Source: an uncultured Draconibacterium sp.
GTDB lineage: Bacteria > Bacteroidota > Bacteroidia > Bacteroidales > Prolixibacteraceae
NCBI RefSeq assembly: GCF_963675065.1
Contig: NZ_OY775906.1
Location: 3,388,001 to 3,452,000 of the forward strand
Reading direction: 5' to 3'
DNA: 64,000 nucleotides
Positions 33,683-42,938 of this stretch are shown here, in pieces. How positions within the stretch are numbered: position 1 is the first letter of the stretch; each line of letters begins with the position of its first letter. Below the pieces are notes generated by a model. The model saw nothing but the letters and a program-made list of their open reading frames with translations, searched no databases and was not told where the DNA came from. The position numbers and the translations under genes are program-made.

Positions 33683-35659
33683 TTATAATTCAGCGCTGAT
33701 CCATGTCCATCCTGAGATATCAATGGCATCTGAATCTTTACCTGAATTCAGCGTATACGTTTTGGCGTCAGCATCAATTACAGTACCATCGGCATCAGCT
33801 CCGTCGATTTGTACATCAGAAAGTGCACCATCAGCTTTCAGGTCAAGATCAACATCATAACCTTCCAGGTGCAGGCTTGTAATGGTAGCCCCTGACTGTT
33901 TTTTGAACTGCAATCCAGTTCCGCCAACCGTTGATATAGCCGTTACATTGGTAAACGTTGGATTGTTATTTACTTTATCGCCTTCGAAAACAGTAGAGAA
34001 ACCTGCAATAGTGTGCGATACATAAGTATTGGTAATTCCACCGCTCCAACCTTCAGTCCAGTCGATAGCGTCGTCTTCGCAGTTTTCAACATAAATATTT
34101 GTAACTGATGCAGTGCCTCCAAAAAATTCGATTCCGTCGTCAGATCCGTCGAAAATTGCAAGGTTTTCCAAAGTTGTTCCTGATCCAACAGAATACAATG
34201 AAACACCGTTATATTGTGATTCTTCGTTGATTTGTGCACCTGTCCCGCGAATTACAAGGTTAGTAACTGATCCTGAATTATCAGCATCGTCAGTACCACC
34301 GTAAATAAATCCACCAACTTCAGCTTCTGCATTTTCGCCGGCAGTAGTTGTTGCTTTACCACAAATTGTTAAACCTCCCCAGTCGCCCGGCTGGCTTAAG
34401 TCCGATGCAATTACAACGGGATTATCATTTTCACCGTTAATGAAGATCTGACCACCCATCAATACTGCGATGTAAACATCAGTACCACCGTTATCAGCGT
34501 GAATTTTAGTTCCTGCAGGAATCGTCAGGGAAGCACCATCCTGAACAATATATGAACCAGTTAAACGGTAAGTTTTGCTTGCATCAAGAGTTACATCCGA
34601 GTCAACATTTCCACTCAATTCTACCACCTCTGCCAGTTCTGCGTCAATCCATGTCCACTCACTTGGATCAACAGTTGCAGGAGCATTGTAACTTTTTGTC
34701 GGGTCTGCCTCTTCGCCATCGATAATTACGTTAGCCAAGGGGCCATCGTCTTTCATATCGATAGATACTGAATAACCGCTCAACGACAAGCCGGTGATAG
34801 TCATTCCTGATTCTTTTTTAAACTGCAATGCAGTACCACCGGTTGTAGAAACCGCTGTCAGGTTGTTAATTTTAGGATTGTTATTGTCTTTATCGCCTTC
34901 AATTACAGTTGAAAAACCTTCGATAGTATGCTCAACATAGGCGTTGTTAACTGTTCCGCTCCAACCTTCAGTCCAGTCGATAGCATCGTCTTCGTTATTC
35001 TGCAAAAAGATGTTAGTAACCGAAACGGTACCTCCAAAAAACTCGATACCATCATCTGATCCGTTGATTACAGCAATGTTCTCCAATGTTGTTCCTGAAC
35101 CCAGTGCATAACAAGAAACACCATTGTATTGCGATTCTTCGTTGATTTGTGCACCAGTTCCTTTAATGACCAGGTAAGTAACTGATCCTGAATTATCGGT
35201 ATCATCATCGCCACCATAGATGAAACCACCTACTTCGGCTTCCGAATTTGCTCCGGCAGTTGTTGTTGCTTTACCACAAATGGTTAAACCACCCCAGTCA
35301 CCAGGATTAGCATTTGGTGAAGACATTACAACAGGACTACTTTCAGAACCGTTGATTTCGATTTTACCTCCCATCAGTACGGCCAGGTAAACACCTGTAC
35401 CACCCGCATCGGCAATAATGTTGGTTCCGGCAGGAATGGTGAGCTTTGCACCATCGGCTACAATAAAAGAACCGCTCAGGTTGTACGACATTCCTGCGCT
35501 AAGCGTGTAATTCTCTTCAAGAGTTCCTTCCATAATACCATTGTCGAGTTTTTCAACAACAGTAAGCGTTGGTGTAATAGGATCATCGTCATCGCAGCTT
35601 ATAAAAACCGCTGTTGCTAATAAAGCAAGACCTAAAAATTTGATTGTTAATTTTTTCAT
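33683..35659 (-). CDS. Duplicated right-handed beta-helix lipoprotein, partner of a TonB receptor
   Basis: This 658-residue lipoprotein (FISC, Cys22, followed by DDDD) is made of two tandem copies of about 310 residues. Each copy carries LTIPAGT, PGDWGGLTICGKATTTAG, EVGGFIYGG, GAQINEESQYNGVS, SDDGIEFFGGT and DDAIDWTEGWSG. The copies meet near residue 345 and each closes with WTWI(D/S)AEL. The repeated Asn/Gly/Asp-rich strands fit a parallel beta-helix. It lies 36 bp after the TonB receptor gene and takes the place of a SusD-like partner. Both genes sit behind a PHO-box-like array next to the pst/pho genes, so it may capture a phosphorus-containing ligand on the cell surface. That substrate role is inferred. 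Confidence 0.85.
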   Translation of the reverse strand: MKKLTIKFLGLALLATAVFISCDDDDPITPTLTVVEKLDNGIMEGTLEENYTLSAGMSYNLSGSFIVADGAKLTIPAGTNIIADAGGTGVYLAVLMGGKIEINGSESSPVVMSSPNANPGDWGGLTICGKATTTAGANSEAEVGGFIYGGDDDTDNSGSVTYLVIKGTGAQINEESQYNGVSCYALGSGTTLENIAVINGSDDGIEFFGGTVSVTNIFLQNNEDDAIDWTEGWSGTVNNAYVEHTIEGFSTVIEGDKDNNNPKINNLTAVSTTGGTALQFKKESGMTITGLSLSGYSVSIDMKDDGPLANVIIDGEEADPTKSYNAPATVDPSEWTWIDAELAEVVELSGNVDSDVTLDASKTYRLTGSYIVQDGASLTIPAGTKIHADNGGTDVYIAVLMGGQIFINGENDNPVVIASDLSQPGDWGGLTICGKATTTAGENAEAEVGGFIYGGTDDADNSGSVTNLVIRGTGAQINEESQYNGVSLYSVGSGTTLENLAIFDGSDDGIEFFGGTASVTNIYVENCEDDAIDWTEGWSGGITNTYVSHTIAGFSTVFEGDKVNNNPTFTNVTAISTVGGTGLQFKKQSGATITSLHLEGYDVDLDLKADGALSDVQIDGADADGTVIDADAKTYTLNSGKDSDAIDISGWTWISAEL

Positions 35660-35695
35660 TTTAAAATCGTTTAAATTATACGTTCCACTAATTTT

Positions 35696-38437
35696 TTAAT
35701 GCAGATTTATTTTGAGACTTAGACTTAGGTTGATACCTTTTTTGTAGGAGTTAACCACATCGGTGAAGGCCTCATCCGATAAAGGTTTGATTTCCTGTGT
35801 TTGCTCGATTTCAGGATTTAGCAGGTTTTTTGCAGAAAATTTTACTGCAAAAGTTTTATTGATAACCTTACTCATTACCAGGTCAACCGTTGTAAATCCT
35901 TTTTCAATAATTTCGTTATTGAATAGAGTTGCACTGTTTACAAAGTCTTCGGGTGCACCCAATGCCAGAATTTTATCCGATGAATAGTTAGCAGTTAAAC
36001 TGGCCTGAAACTCATTATCGGTATTGCTCGAATAACTTAAAGCTCCATTAAAAATAAATCCGGCAGCTCCCTGTAATTCGGTTTCCGTTTTACTGTTGTA
36101 TTGGAAAATTTCGAACAGATCCTGGTTGTGCCACATCTTTGTAGCATTCAGTGTCATATTCAAATCAGAGGTTTCGGAAGTTTCTGCTTTAATGATACCA
36201 AAGCGGGCTTCAGCTTCCACTCCGTACACGTCGGCACGCTCACCAGTGTTCGCAAAATAAAAATTACCTGACGAACCTCGCGTTTGTGTCCTATTTATCG
36301 GGTCGTTAATCATTTTGTAGAAACCTGTAACCGAGAACAACTCTCCGCGTGAAGGGAAGAATTCCCATTTCAGGTCGAAGTTGGAGTTGTCGGATTTTAC
36401 CAGGTCGGGGTTACCTTTGGTTACACGCCCGGTAGGGGAAACATATTCAAAGGGCGCCAATTCCTTAAACTCAGGAAGCGTAATGGTTTTACTCGCTACA
36501 AAGCGCAACGACTGTTTTTCGGTAGCCTGGTATTTTAACATTAAGGCCGGCAAAATATTATCGTACGATTTATCAAGGCTTCCAACTCTTCCTACATAGT
36601 TGGTTACGTTCCAGTTCACCTCTAATTCATCGCGTTCGTAACGTACTCCAACATTACCACTGAACTTTTCTTTTCCGAAATCAACATTAAGATATCCGGC
36701 GTATACATTCAATGTAGCATCGTAAAAATCGGGATCTACTTCGCGAATTCTCAAATCTCCGCTCTCGTACAAATCAAGATTCAGAAATGCTTCGTCCATA
36801 TTATCGATCGACTGTACAGTTACATTCTTAGCCCGAATCCCATAAGGAAGTGAATAAAAGTCTCTCCCTTTCATCCTGAAGTTACCACCCAAATTCAACT
36901 TAAGGATCTTATCATCTTCATCGATAAAAGTGATGTTATCCTTTAGGTAAGCATTCAGTTCGTCGTCGCTAATAGTCTGCATCGACTTTTTTTGTTGGAA
37001 ATCGCCTACATAAGCAAAACCTACCGAATTATCGTCAAGCATATTTACTTCATTATGAATACGGTTTGGCTCGTCGGCATCAACCATGTTGTAGCCAACA
37101 GCCCACTCCAATCTGTTTTTCTCAGTGATTTTATGCGTGCCGAGTAACTGGTTAATAATTAGGTGTGTCTCTTTTAAGTTTTGGTCGCGTGTAAATGCAG
37201 CTTCCTGCTGAGGCAATTGGTCGTAAGCGTAACCTTCTCCGTTTCTACCTTGTTCGTATAACTCATCAACCGTTTTAAATATGACCATACTATTGAAATT
37301 CAAAGTATGATCAGTATTAAAATTGTAGGACAGGTTCAGTAAACCGGTGGTATTGTATTCTGTCTGAAAGGTTTCGGTATCGGTAAACGAATTATCCAAT
37401 ACATTCGATCTGTATTTTTTGTAGGTACCGTTACGGTATTCAAAATCGTTTGAATGAGAAAGCGTAGCAAATACCGAGAAATCGTTATCAAATAACTCGA
37501 ATTTTTTACCACCCATTAACGACAAACCACGGTTTAATGGAAATTTCTGCTCCTCGGTGTTCCAGCTTTGATATTTTAGAGCATCACCAGTTGCGTAAGT
37601 TCGGCTATAACCGCCAATTAAGTTTACATCGTTGATGTTCTGAGTGGCTTTAAAATCACCAAAAGTTCCATCTTTAATAATGTTGGTTGATGTTCCGGTC
37701 GAAACTTCCAGTTCAATATCTTCAGAGTAGGTTTTCGACCCGATATTTACAGCTCCCGAAGCCTGGTCGCCATAGGTTTCAACCGCAAAGGTTTTGTTGA
37801 TTCCCACATTGCCGATTATATCCGTAGAGAATAGGTTTAGATCGATGTTTTTCTTTTCCACATCATCCGAAGGAATTGGCAGTCCGTTCATGGTTGTGGT
37901 TAAATACCGATCGCCCAAACCACGGATGTATATATCGCCGCTGCCTTCGTTTTTGGTAACACCGGTTATTTTTGATGTTGCCGTTCCCGCATCAGAGACT
38001 CCCATACTCGACATACGTTTTGCTCCGATACTTTCTTTAATTCCCGAAGCATTTTTCTGATCGATCAGCAGCATCGCTTCCGATTCGCGCCTGGCTTTTG
38101 CCACTACCTGAACACCTTCAATTTCGAGTGTGGCCGGTAATAACGCTACATTTAATTCAACGTTATTGTCCGGTTTTACTTCTACCTGAAATTCTTGTGG
38201 ATCATACGAAATAAACGAAACAGCGATGGTATGGCTACCCACTTTTACGTTGGGGATTACGTAATTCCCATCGAAATCGGTAATACTCCCTTGTGTTGTT
38301 CCTTTGATTAATACAGTGGTCCCGATCAGGGCCTCCTTTGTTTTGGCGTCGATTACAGTTCCTTTAATTGTTCCTGTTTGAGCTGTAACTACCATTACCT
38401 GAATTAGCAACAGAATGCTAATGAAAAAACGTTTCAT
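35696..38437 (-). CDS. TonB-dependent receptor, probable phosphate-starvation receptor
   Basis: This complete 913-residue receptor has a signal peptide (residues 1-19), a CarboxypepD_reg domain at about residues 22-105 (TIKGTVIDAKTKEALIGTTV) and a plug domain at about residues 125-240 (GDIYIRGLGDRYLTTTMNG). The barrel ends LSLSLKINLH. The plug wording (GLGDRYLTTTMNGLPIPSDD) marks the branch of receptors that pair with non-SusD lipoproteins. The duplicated beta-helix lipoprotein follows. Upstream on the minus strand, 4-5 heptamers spaced 11 bp apart (38507-38557) look like binding sites for PhoB, which is encoded 2.2 kb away. I infer that it imports a phosphorylated compound when phosphate is scarce. 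Confidence 0.93.
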   Translation of the reverse strand: MKRFFISILLLIQVMVVTAQTGTIKGTVIDAKTKEALIGTTVLIKGTTQGSITDFDGNYVIPNVKVGSHTIAVSFISYDPQEFQVEVKPDNNVELNVALLPATLEIEGVQVVAKARRESEAMLLIDQKNASGIKESIGAKRMSSMGVSDAGTATSKITGVTKNEGSGDIYIRGLGDRYLTTTMNGLPIPSDDVEKKNIDLNLFSTDIIGNVGINKTFAVETYGDQASGAVNIGSKTYSEDIELEVSTGTSTNIIKDGTFGDFKATQNINDVNLIGGYSRTYATGDALKYQSWNTEEQKFPLNRGLSLMGGKKFELFDNDFSVFATLSHSNDFEYRNGTYKKYRSNVLDNSFTDTETFQTEYNTTGLLNLSYNFNTDHTLNFNSMVIFKTVDELYEQGRNGEGYAYDQLPQQEAAFTRDQNLKETHLIINQLLGTHKITEKNRLEWAVGYNMVDADEPNRIHNEVNMLDDNSVGFAYVGDFQQKKSMQTISDDELNAYLKDNITFIDEDDKILKLNLGGNFRMKGRDFYSLPYGIRAKNVTVQSIDNMDEAFLNLDLYESGDLRIREVDPDFYDATLNVYAGYLNVDFGKEKFSGNVGVRYERDELEVNWNVTNYVGRVGSLDKSYDNILPALMLKYQATEKQSLRFVASKTITLPEFKELAPFEYVSPTGRVTKGNPDLVKSDNSNFDLKWEFFPSRGELFSVTGFYKMINDPINRTQTRGSSGNFYFANTGERADVYGVEAEARFGIIKAETSETSDLNMTLNATKMWHNQDLFEIFQYNSKTETELQGAAGFIFNGALSYSSNTDNEFQASLTANYSSDKILALGAPEDFVNSATLFNNEIIEKGFTTVDLVMSKVINKTFAVKFSAKNLLNPEIEQTQEIKPLSDEAFTDVVNSYKKGINLSLSLKINLH

Positions 38438-38506
38438 ATATTTTAAAAGTTGCAGTGTTTATTTATAAACTCATAGAATTTATACAGGCAAAGCAACCCG
38501 ATATAT

Positions 38507-38557
38507 GTTACAGGCGAATTAAAGACTATTTAAACTTGTATTACATTCGTTTAACGG
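38507..38557 (-). promoter_or_regulatory. PHO-box-like heptamer array upstream of the TonB receptor
   Basis: Read on the plus strand, GTTACAG, ATTAAAG, TTTAAAC, ATTACAT and a weaker TTAACGG follow each other with exact 4-nt spacers (11-bp period). In gene direction the units read CTGTAAC/ATGTAAT-like, close to the E. coli PHO box unit CTGTCAT, which has the same 7+4 spacing. The orientation is the same as at the porin site. Confidence 0.6.
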
Positions 38558-38700
38558 TTTTGTAATTATCGGCGGAATGGTGAAATGTTATTGCAACAAG
38601 TGATTTCGAATCTTAACAAAGGCCATTTTCTGGTATTAAGAACAAATTATAATTATGCAATCCAAGACATAATAACACCTGAAATAAAAATACTTAGCTA

Positions 38701-38768
38701 GCTCACACCCCCTATAATCCCCCAAAGGGGGATATTTCCTCCCCTCCGGGGAGGCCAGGAGGGGTCAA
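38701..38768. repeat. Hairpin-rich dispersed element
   Basis: It contains tcccccaaaggggga and cctcccctccggggagg palindromes and a flanking caccccc/aggggt pair. It resembles the elements at 1963-2105 and 26742-26884. Confidence 0.5.
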
Positions 38769-38793
38769 TATCGTATCTTCAAATAGCATTCAC

Positions 38794-38825
38794 AAAAAAG
38801 GCCTCCGGAATTACCGGAAGCCTTT
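38794..38825 (-). terminator. Intrinsic terminator of the pst/pho operon
   Basis: aaaggcctccgg and ccggaagccttt form a 12-bp stem with one mismatch and a 5-nt loop, followed on the minus strand by a T-run, 39 bp after the phoR stop. Confidence 0.8.
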
Positions 38826-38863
38826 TATCTATCAATGTTGGTGTTTAACTATTCGCTCGGAAT

Positions 38864-40636
38864 TTACTGTTTTGCCAGCGAGAAGAGGAACTCAACACCA
38901 CCCTCGGGTTTATTGCGGGCCGAGATATTTCCTTTGTGAAGCTGAATCGCATTTTTCACGATCGACAGCCCCAAACCTGTTCCACCCAGTTCGCGGGTAC
39001 GGCCTGAATCAATCCGGTAGAAGCGTTCAAAAATACGGTTCAGGTGTTCTTCCGGAATCCCAACTCCGGTATCAGAATAACTGAAATAATGGAATTTGGT
39101 ATCTTCCAGGTAATTCCGGATTTCAATTTTCACATTCTCTCCGGCATAATTGATGGAGTTTTCCAACAGGTTTTGGAATACCGATGAAAGCAGCGAATCG
39201 TTTCCGTTTACAACCACCTCATTGTCAATATCCATCTTACACTTAATATTTTTGGCAGCCATTCTGCTCTCCAGGTTCTCTACTACATCCGAAACGATGC
39301 CCTTTACATGAACCGCTTTAATCTCAAACAATTCGCCGGCATCCTCAATATTGTTCAACAACGAGATATCGTTTAACAGCAGATTTAACCTTTCGGTTTG
39401 TTTACTGGCTCTTTCGATAAAGTACTGCTGTTTCTCCTTGTCGATATTCGGATTCGACATCAGTGTTTCGATGTATCCTTTTATTGATGCAAGCGGCGTT
39501 TTTAACTCGTGTGCAATGTTCGAAGTTAATTGCTGTTTTAACAGACGACGTTTTTCCGGTTTTGTAATATCTGTAATCAAAATCTCGAAACTCTTATCGG
39601 CAAACACAATACACATCAGTTTAAAGTAACTGTCGTCTTTGTGAATCGTGAACTCGATTTGTGGCAACTCGTTACTTTGGAACTCAGTGTCCTTGTGCAG
39701 ATTTTTTTCCAAAAATTTGTTGATCTTTTCAAACTCCGGAATGGTAAAAAAGTTTTCTGCAGAAATGGTCATCGTATCAGAGATGATACTTACAAACTGA
39801 ATAAAGTTACTGTTCACCAGCATTTTCTCCTTTTGTGGCGTAAAAAACCCGATACCTTCATTCAGAATATTCATGTGGTTGGCCAGGCGGTCTTTTTCGA
39901 GAGCAATAGAATTGTTGGCCTCGTGCAGGTTATTGTAAATTTTTACAATCTGCGAACCGATCTCGCCCAGTTCATTGTCGGGAAACTTGCCTTCTTCTTC
40001 GTTGATCGGCTCATTCTTTCCTGCTTTTATCGCAAAATCCTTCAATTTGGTAATTGATATGGAAAGGCGTTTGGTAAGCTCATTAATCACCAGCCAGATT
40101 ACCAGGAAAATAGCGATGATAAAAAAGATGAACAAACGCTCGGCTTTCAGGAAATTCTCCACGTTTACATCGTACACCATGGCAGCCCGCACAAAATAGT
40201 CGTCGTAACTTCGGGCATAGTAGTAAAAGTCAGTTTCGGTAGTTGCCGAGTGACGAATATTGGCTCCCTCGCCGCCGAATAATGCTTTTTGCACTTCAGG
40301 ACGTTCGAAATGGTTCTCCATGTTTTTGTATTCGTACACAAAACTGTCGTACAAAACAATTCCTCTCTTGTCGATAATAGTCAAGCGAATATTGTCTTGC
40401 GGTATCAGAACTTTTAAGGTATCTGCACTGCTAAAGTTTTGCGTTTTCATCAAGTTGTAATGCTCGATGTAGTTATGGGCTACCTCGGTAACATTACGCA
40501 ATGTATTCTCCAGTTGCGACGTTTTGTAGTTTTTCTCGCGCTGCAACTGAAACAACATTATGGCTACTGTAAATAGTAAAAATACTGCTATAAAGTAGTA
40601 AAAGATTTTCCGTCTGAATGTCTGCTGAATCGGCAC
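38864..40636 (-). CDS. phoR: Phosphate sensor histidine kinase PhoR
   Basis: This 590-residue kinase has two membrane helices (about residues 10-30 and 168-188) around a 140-residue periplasmic domain. A HAMP-like linker and a PAS-like region (about residues 250-355) follow. The HisKA motif is IAHELKTPLASIKGY with His376. The ATPase domain shows SVFQNLLENSINYAG, DTGVGIPEEH and GGTGLGLSIV. It phosphorylates the regulator encoded 47 bp upstream. Its place at the end of pstC-pstA-pstB-phoU-phoB identifies it as PhoR. E. coli PhoR lacks a large periplasmic domain, so this is the long type common in other phyla. The terminator follows. Confidence 0.93.
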   Translation of the reverse strand: MPIQQTFRRKIFYYFIAVFLLFTVAIMLFQLQREKNYKTSQLENTLRNVTEVAHNYIEHYNLMKTQNFSSADTLKVLIPQDNIRLTIIDKRGIVLYDSFVYEYKNMENHFERPEVQKALFGGEGANIRHSATTETDFYYYARSYDDYFVRAAMVYDVNVENFLKAERLFIFFIIAIFLVIWLVINELTKRLSISITKLKDFAIKAGKNEPINEEEGKFPDNELGEIGSQIVKIYNNLHEANNSIALEKDRLANHMNILNEGIGFFTPQKEKMLVNSNFIQFVSIISDTMTISAENFFTIPEFEKINKFLEKNLHKDTEFQSNELPQIEFTIHKDDSYFKLMCIVFADKSFEILITDITKPEKRRLLKQQLTSNIAHELKTPLASIKGYIETLMSNPNIDKEKQQYFIERASKQTERLNLLLNDISLLNNIEDAGELFEIKAVHVKGIVSDVVENLESRMAAKNIKCKMDIDNEVVVNGNDSLLSSVFQNLLENSINYAGENVKIEIRNYLEDTKFHYFSYSDTGVGIPEEHLNRIFERFYRIDSGRTRELGGTGLGLSIVKNAIQLHKGNISARNKPEGGVEFLFSLAKQ

Positions 40637-40683
40637 CTTGTATTGTTTTAATTATTTTTACTCTGATCTGTTTTCTATCGAAT

Positions 40684-41367
40684 TTATGGTTGCTTAAACG
40701 CATAACCATAACCTGACTTTCCTTTTATGTATTGACCGTATTTGCCAATCTTTTTCCGGAGTCGTGCAATGTTTACATCCACATTTCGCTCGGTAACAAT
40801 TACATCGTCGTTCCAAACCCGGTCGAGTATTTCATTTCGGCCAATGTATTGTCCCTGGTGTTTTAGCAAGAGTGTAATTATTTCAAATTCTTTTCGGGTA
40901 AGATTAACAGGTTCGTCATCAATCTGCACGGTTTTACTGTTTGCATCCACCTCTAGGTTTTCCACCTTATAAACCTTGCTTTGCTTAATGTTTTGTCGGC
41001 CACGTTTCAGCACTGCTTTAATACGCGCTACCATTTCTTTAATCGAAAATGGTTTTGAAATGTAATCGTCGCCACCAACATTAAACCCGGTGAGGATATC
41101 GTTCTCGGCCGTTTTGGCGGTCATAAAAATTATGGGTACGGTAAGCTGTATTTCCCTTCTAATTTTATCAGCCATTTTATACCCCGACATTTCGCCCATC
41201 ATCACATCAAGCAAAATCAGGTCGTATTCTTCCAGCGGCAGCTTTAGTGCCTGCTCGGCCGAATGTGCCACTGACGTGTCGAAACCTTCGCTTGACAAGT
41301 TGAACTCTAAAATTTCACATAAATCTTTTTCGTCGTCAACTACTAATATTTTCGGATTTGATCCCAT
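40684..41367 (-). CDS. phoB: Phosphate response regulator PhoB
   Basis: This 227-residue OmpR/PhoB-family protein has a receiver domain at residues 1-120 (VVDDEKD, phosphoacceptor Asp54 in LLDVMMGEMSG, Lys in ISKPFS). The winged-helix DNA-binding domain lies at about residues 130-227 (LTRKEFEIITLLLKHQGQYI, TERNVDVNIARLRKKIG). It lies between phoU and phoR and should activate pst, porin and related genes under phosphate limitation. Heptamer arrays with the PHO-box spacing are visible at 46979-47007 and 38507-38557, which fits this role. Confidence 0.93.
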   Translation of the reverse strand: MGSNPKILVVDDEKDLCEILEFNLSSEGFDTSVAHSAEQALKLPLEEYDLILLDVMMGEMSGYKMADKIRREIQLTVPIIFMTAKTAENDILTGFNVGGDDYISKPFSIKEMVARIKAVLKRGRQNIKQSKVYKVENLEVDANSKTVQIDDEPVNLTRKEFEIITLLLKHQGQYIGRNEILDRVWNDDVIVTERNVDVNIARLRKKIGKYGQYIKGKSGYGYAFKQP

Positions 41368-41431
41368 GATAAATAATTTTCACTCTAACATTCAGGATAC
41401 TAAAAATACATTATCCTTTATAAAAACAAGC

Positions 41432-42115
41432 TTACTTCAGGTCTTTATGTCGTATATCCTTGCCTTCGATGGAATAAATAGCCGCCTCGGCAATGTTTGT
41501 GGCCTGATCGGCAATACGTTCGATGGTGCTAACCATACTGTTCATATTAATAAAACTCATCAGTAGTTCTTTGTCTTCGGTCGAGGACACACTTTTTTTA
41601 ATGGCCTTTTTCAACATTTTTTTATTGAGCTCATCAACAACTGCATCGTTTTTAATGGTCCAGATTGCATAATCCTTATCATCGTTGGTAAATGCCAGCA
41701 ACGATTTGTTAACCATATTGGAACTTTGAATAAGCATGTTTGAAACCACTTCAGAAAGTTTGGTATACACTTCGGGGGTTTTAATGTTTTCAACAAAATT
41801 CAGTACATTAATTACCATATCCCCTACCCGCTCGAGGCTCATAATAATACGATAACAAGCCATTATTTTTCGGATATCGGAAGCAACCGGCTGGTATAAA
41901 GTAATGGTATTAATAATCTTATCGCTTATTTTCACTTCCATCTTATCCAGCGTCTTCTCGTTGTCGTACAACTCTTTGCTTTGCTCCTTCGGAAATTTTG
42001 TTTCGCCTGATGAAATGAGCGTCTCCAACAAATCGAGCTGGTGAAGCACCAGGTTGGCAAACACTTCAAAATCGCTCATTATCGCTTTTATGGCATCATC
42101 CTTCTTTAAAGTCAT
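41432..42115 (-). CDS. phoU: Phosphate signalling regulator PhoU
   Basis: This 227-residue all-helical protein has the PhoU double three-helix bundle. A metal-binding-type motif appears in the first half (SLERVGDMVINVL) and second half (TIERIADQATNIAEAAIYSI). PhoU links the Pst transporter to PhoR and represses signalling when phosphate is plentiful. It lies 29 bp after pstB. Length and position are standard. Confidence 0.94.
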   Translation of the reverse strand: MTLKKDDAIKAIMSDFEVFANLVLHQLDLLETLISSGETKFPKEQSKELYDNEKTLDKMEVKISDKIINTITLYQPVASDIRKIMACYRIIMSLERVGDMVINVLNFVENIKTPEVYTKLSEVVSNMLIQSSNMVNKSLLAFTNDDKDYAIWTIKNDAVVDELNKKMLKKAIKKSVSSTEDKELLMSFINMNSMVSTIERIADQATNIAEAAIYSIEGKDIRHKDLK

Positions 42116-42144
42116 AACTGTAGAATTTTAATGAAATTAAAAAT

Positions 42145-42927
42145 TTAACCGAACTTCCCGGTCAGGTATTCTTCTGTACGACGGTCTTTTGGGTTGGTAA
42201 ACATATCTTTTGTTTTACCATATTCAACCAATTCGCCGAGGTACATAAACATTGAATAATCAGAGATTCGGGCTGCCTGCGACATGTTGTGTGTCACCAT
42301 CAGAATCGAATAATTCTCTTTTAACTTTACCAGCAAGTCTTCAATTTTTGAAGTTGCCACAGGATCGAGTGCCGAGGTGGGTTCGTCGAGCAAAATCACT
42401 TCCGGATCGAAAGCCAGCGCACGTGCAATACAAAGTCGTTGCTGCTGACCACCTGAAAGAAATGTACCTTTTTTATGTAAGGTATCTTTTACCTCATCCC
42501 AAAGTGTAACATCGCGCAACGAGCGTTCAACAACATCATCACGTTCCTTTTTCTTTAAACGAATGCCGTTTAATTTATAGCCGGCAATTACGTTGTCGTA
42601 AATGCTCAGTGTTGGAAACGGATTCGGACGTTGAAATACCATACCGGCCATACGACGTAATTGTATGGTTGGCATATCGGAAATATCCTTCCCGTTTAAA
42701 ATGAGCGATCCTTTGGTTTCGATGTTTTCGTACAATTCGTGCATGCGGTTAATGGCACGCAACATGGTACTTTTTCCACATCCCGACGGGCCCATTATTG
42801 CTGTTACCGCGTTTCGTTTTATATCGGCCGAAACATCCTTTACAGCATAACTCCCCTTATCGTACGCAACCGATAGATTGCGAATAGAAAGTACAGGATC
42901 TTTAATATTTACATTATCTTCTTTCAT
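42145..42927 (-). CDS. pstB: Phosphate ABC transporter ATPase PstB
   Basis: This 260-residue ABC ATPase has Walker A GPSGCGKST, the signature LSGGQQQRLCIARAL and Walker B VILLDEPTSALD. PVATSKIEDLL is typical of PstB. It energises phosphate import through PstA and PstC. The ATG at 42927 gives MKEDNVNIKDPVLSIRNLSV; the longer in-frame extension overlaps pstA and is rejected. The gap to pstA is 11 bp. Confidence 0.96.
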   Translation of the reverse strand: MKEDNVNIKDPVLSIRNLSVAYDKGSYAVKDVSADIKRNAVTAIMGPSGCGKSTMLRAINRMHELYENIETKGSLILNGKDISDMPTIQLRRMAGMVFQRPNPFPTLSIYDNVIAGYKLNGIRLKKKERDDVVERSLRDVTLWDEVKDTLHKKGTFLSGGQQQRLCIARALAFDPEVILLDEPTSALDPVATSKIEDLLVKLKENYSILMVTHNMSQAARISDYSMFMYLGELVEYGKTKDMFTNPKDRRTEEYLTGKFG

Positions 42928-42938
42928 CTGTTTTATAA

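Larger units (their letters stand above)
38438..38863. other. 426-bp gap with PHO-box-like array, repeat and terminator
   Basis: From left to right it holds the leader of the TonB receptor, the heptamer array (38507-38557), a hairpin-rich repeat (38701-38768) and the terminator of the pho operon (38797-38825). No gene is present. Confidence 0.6.
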
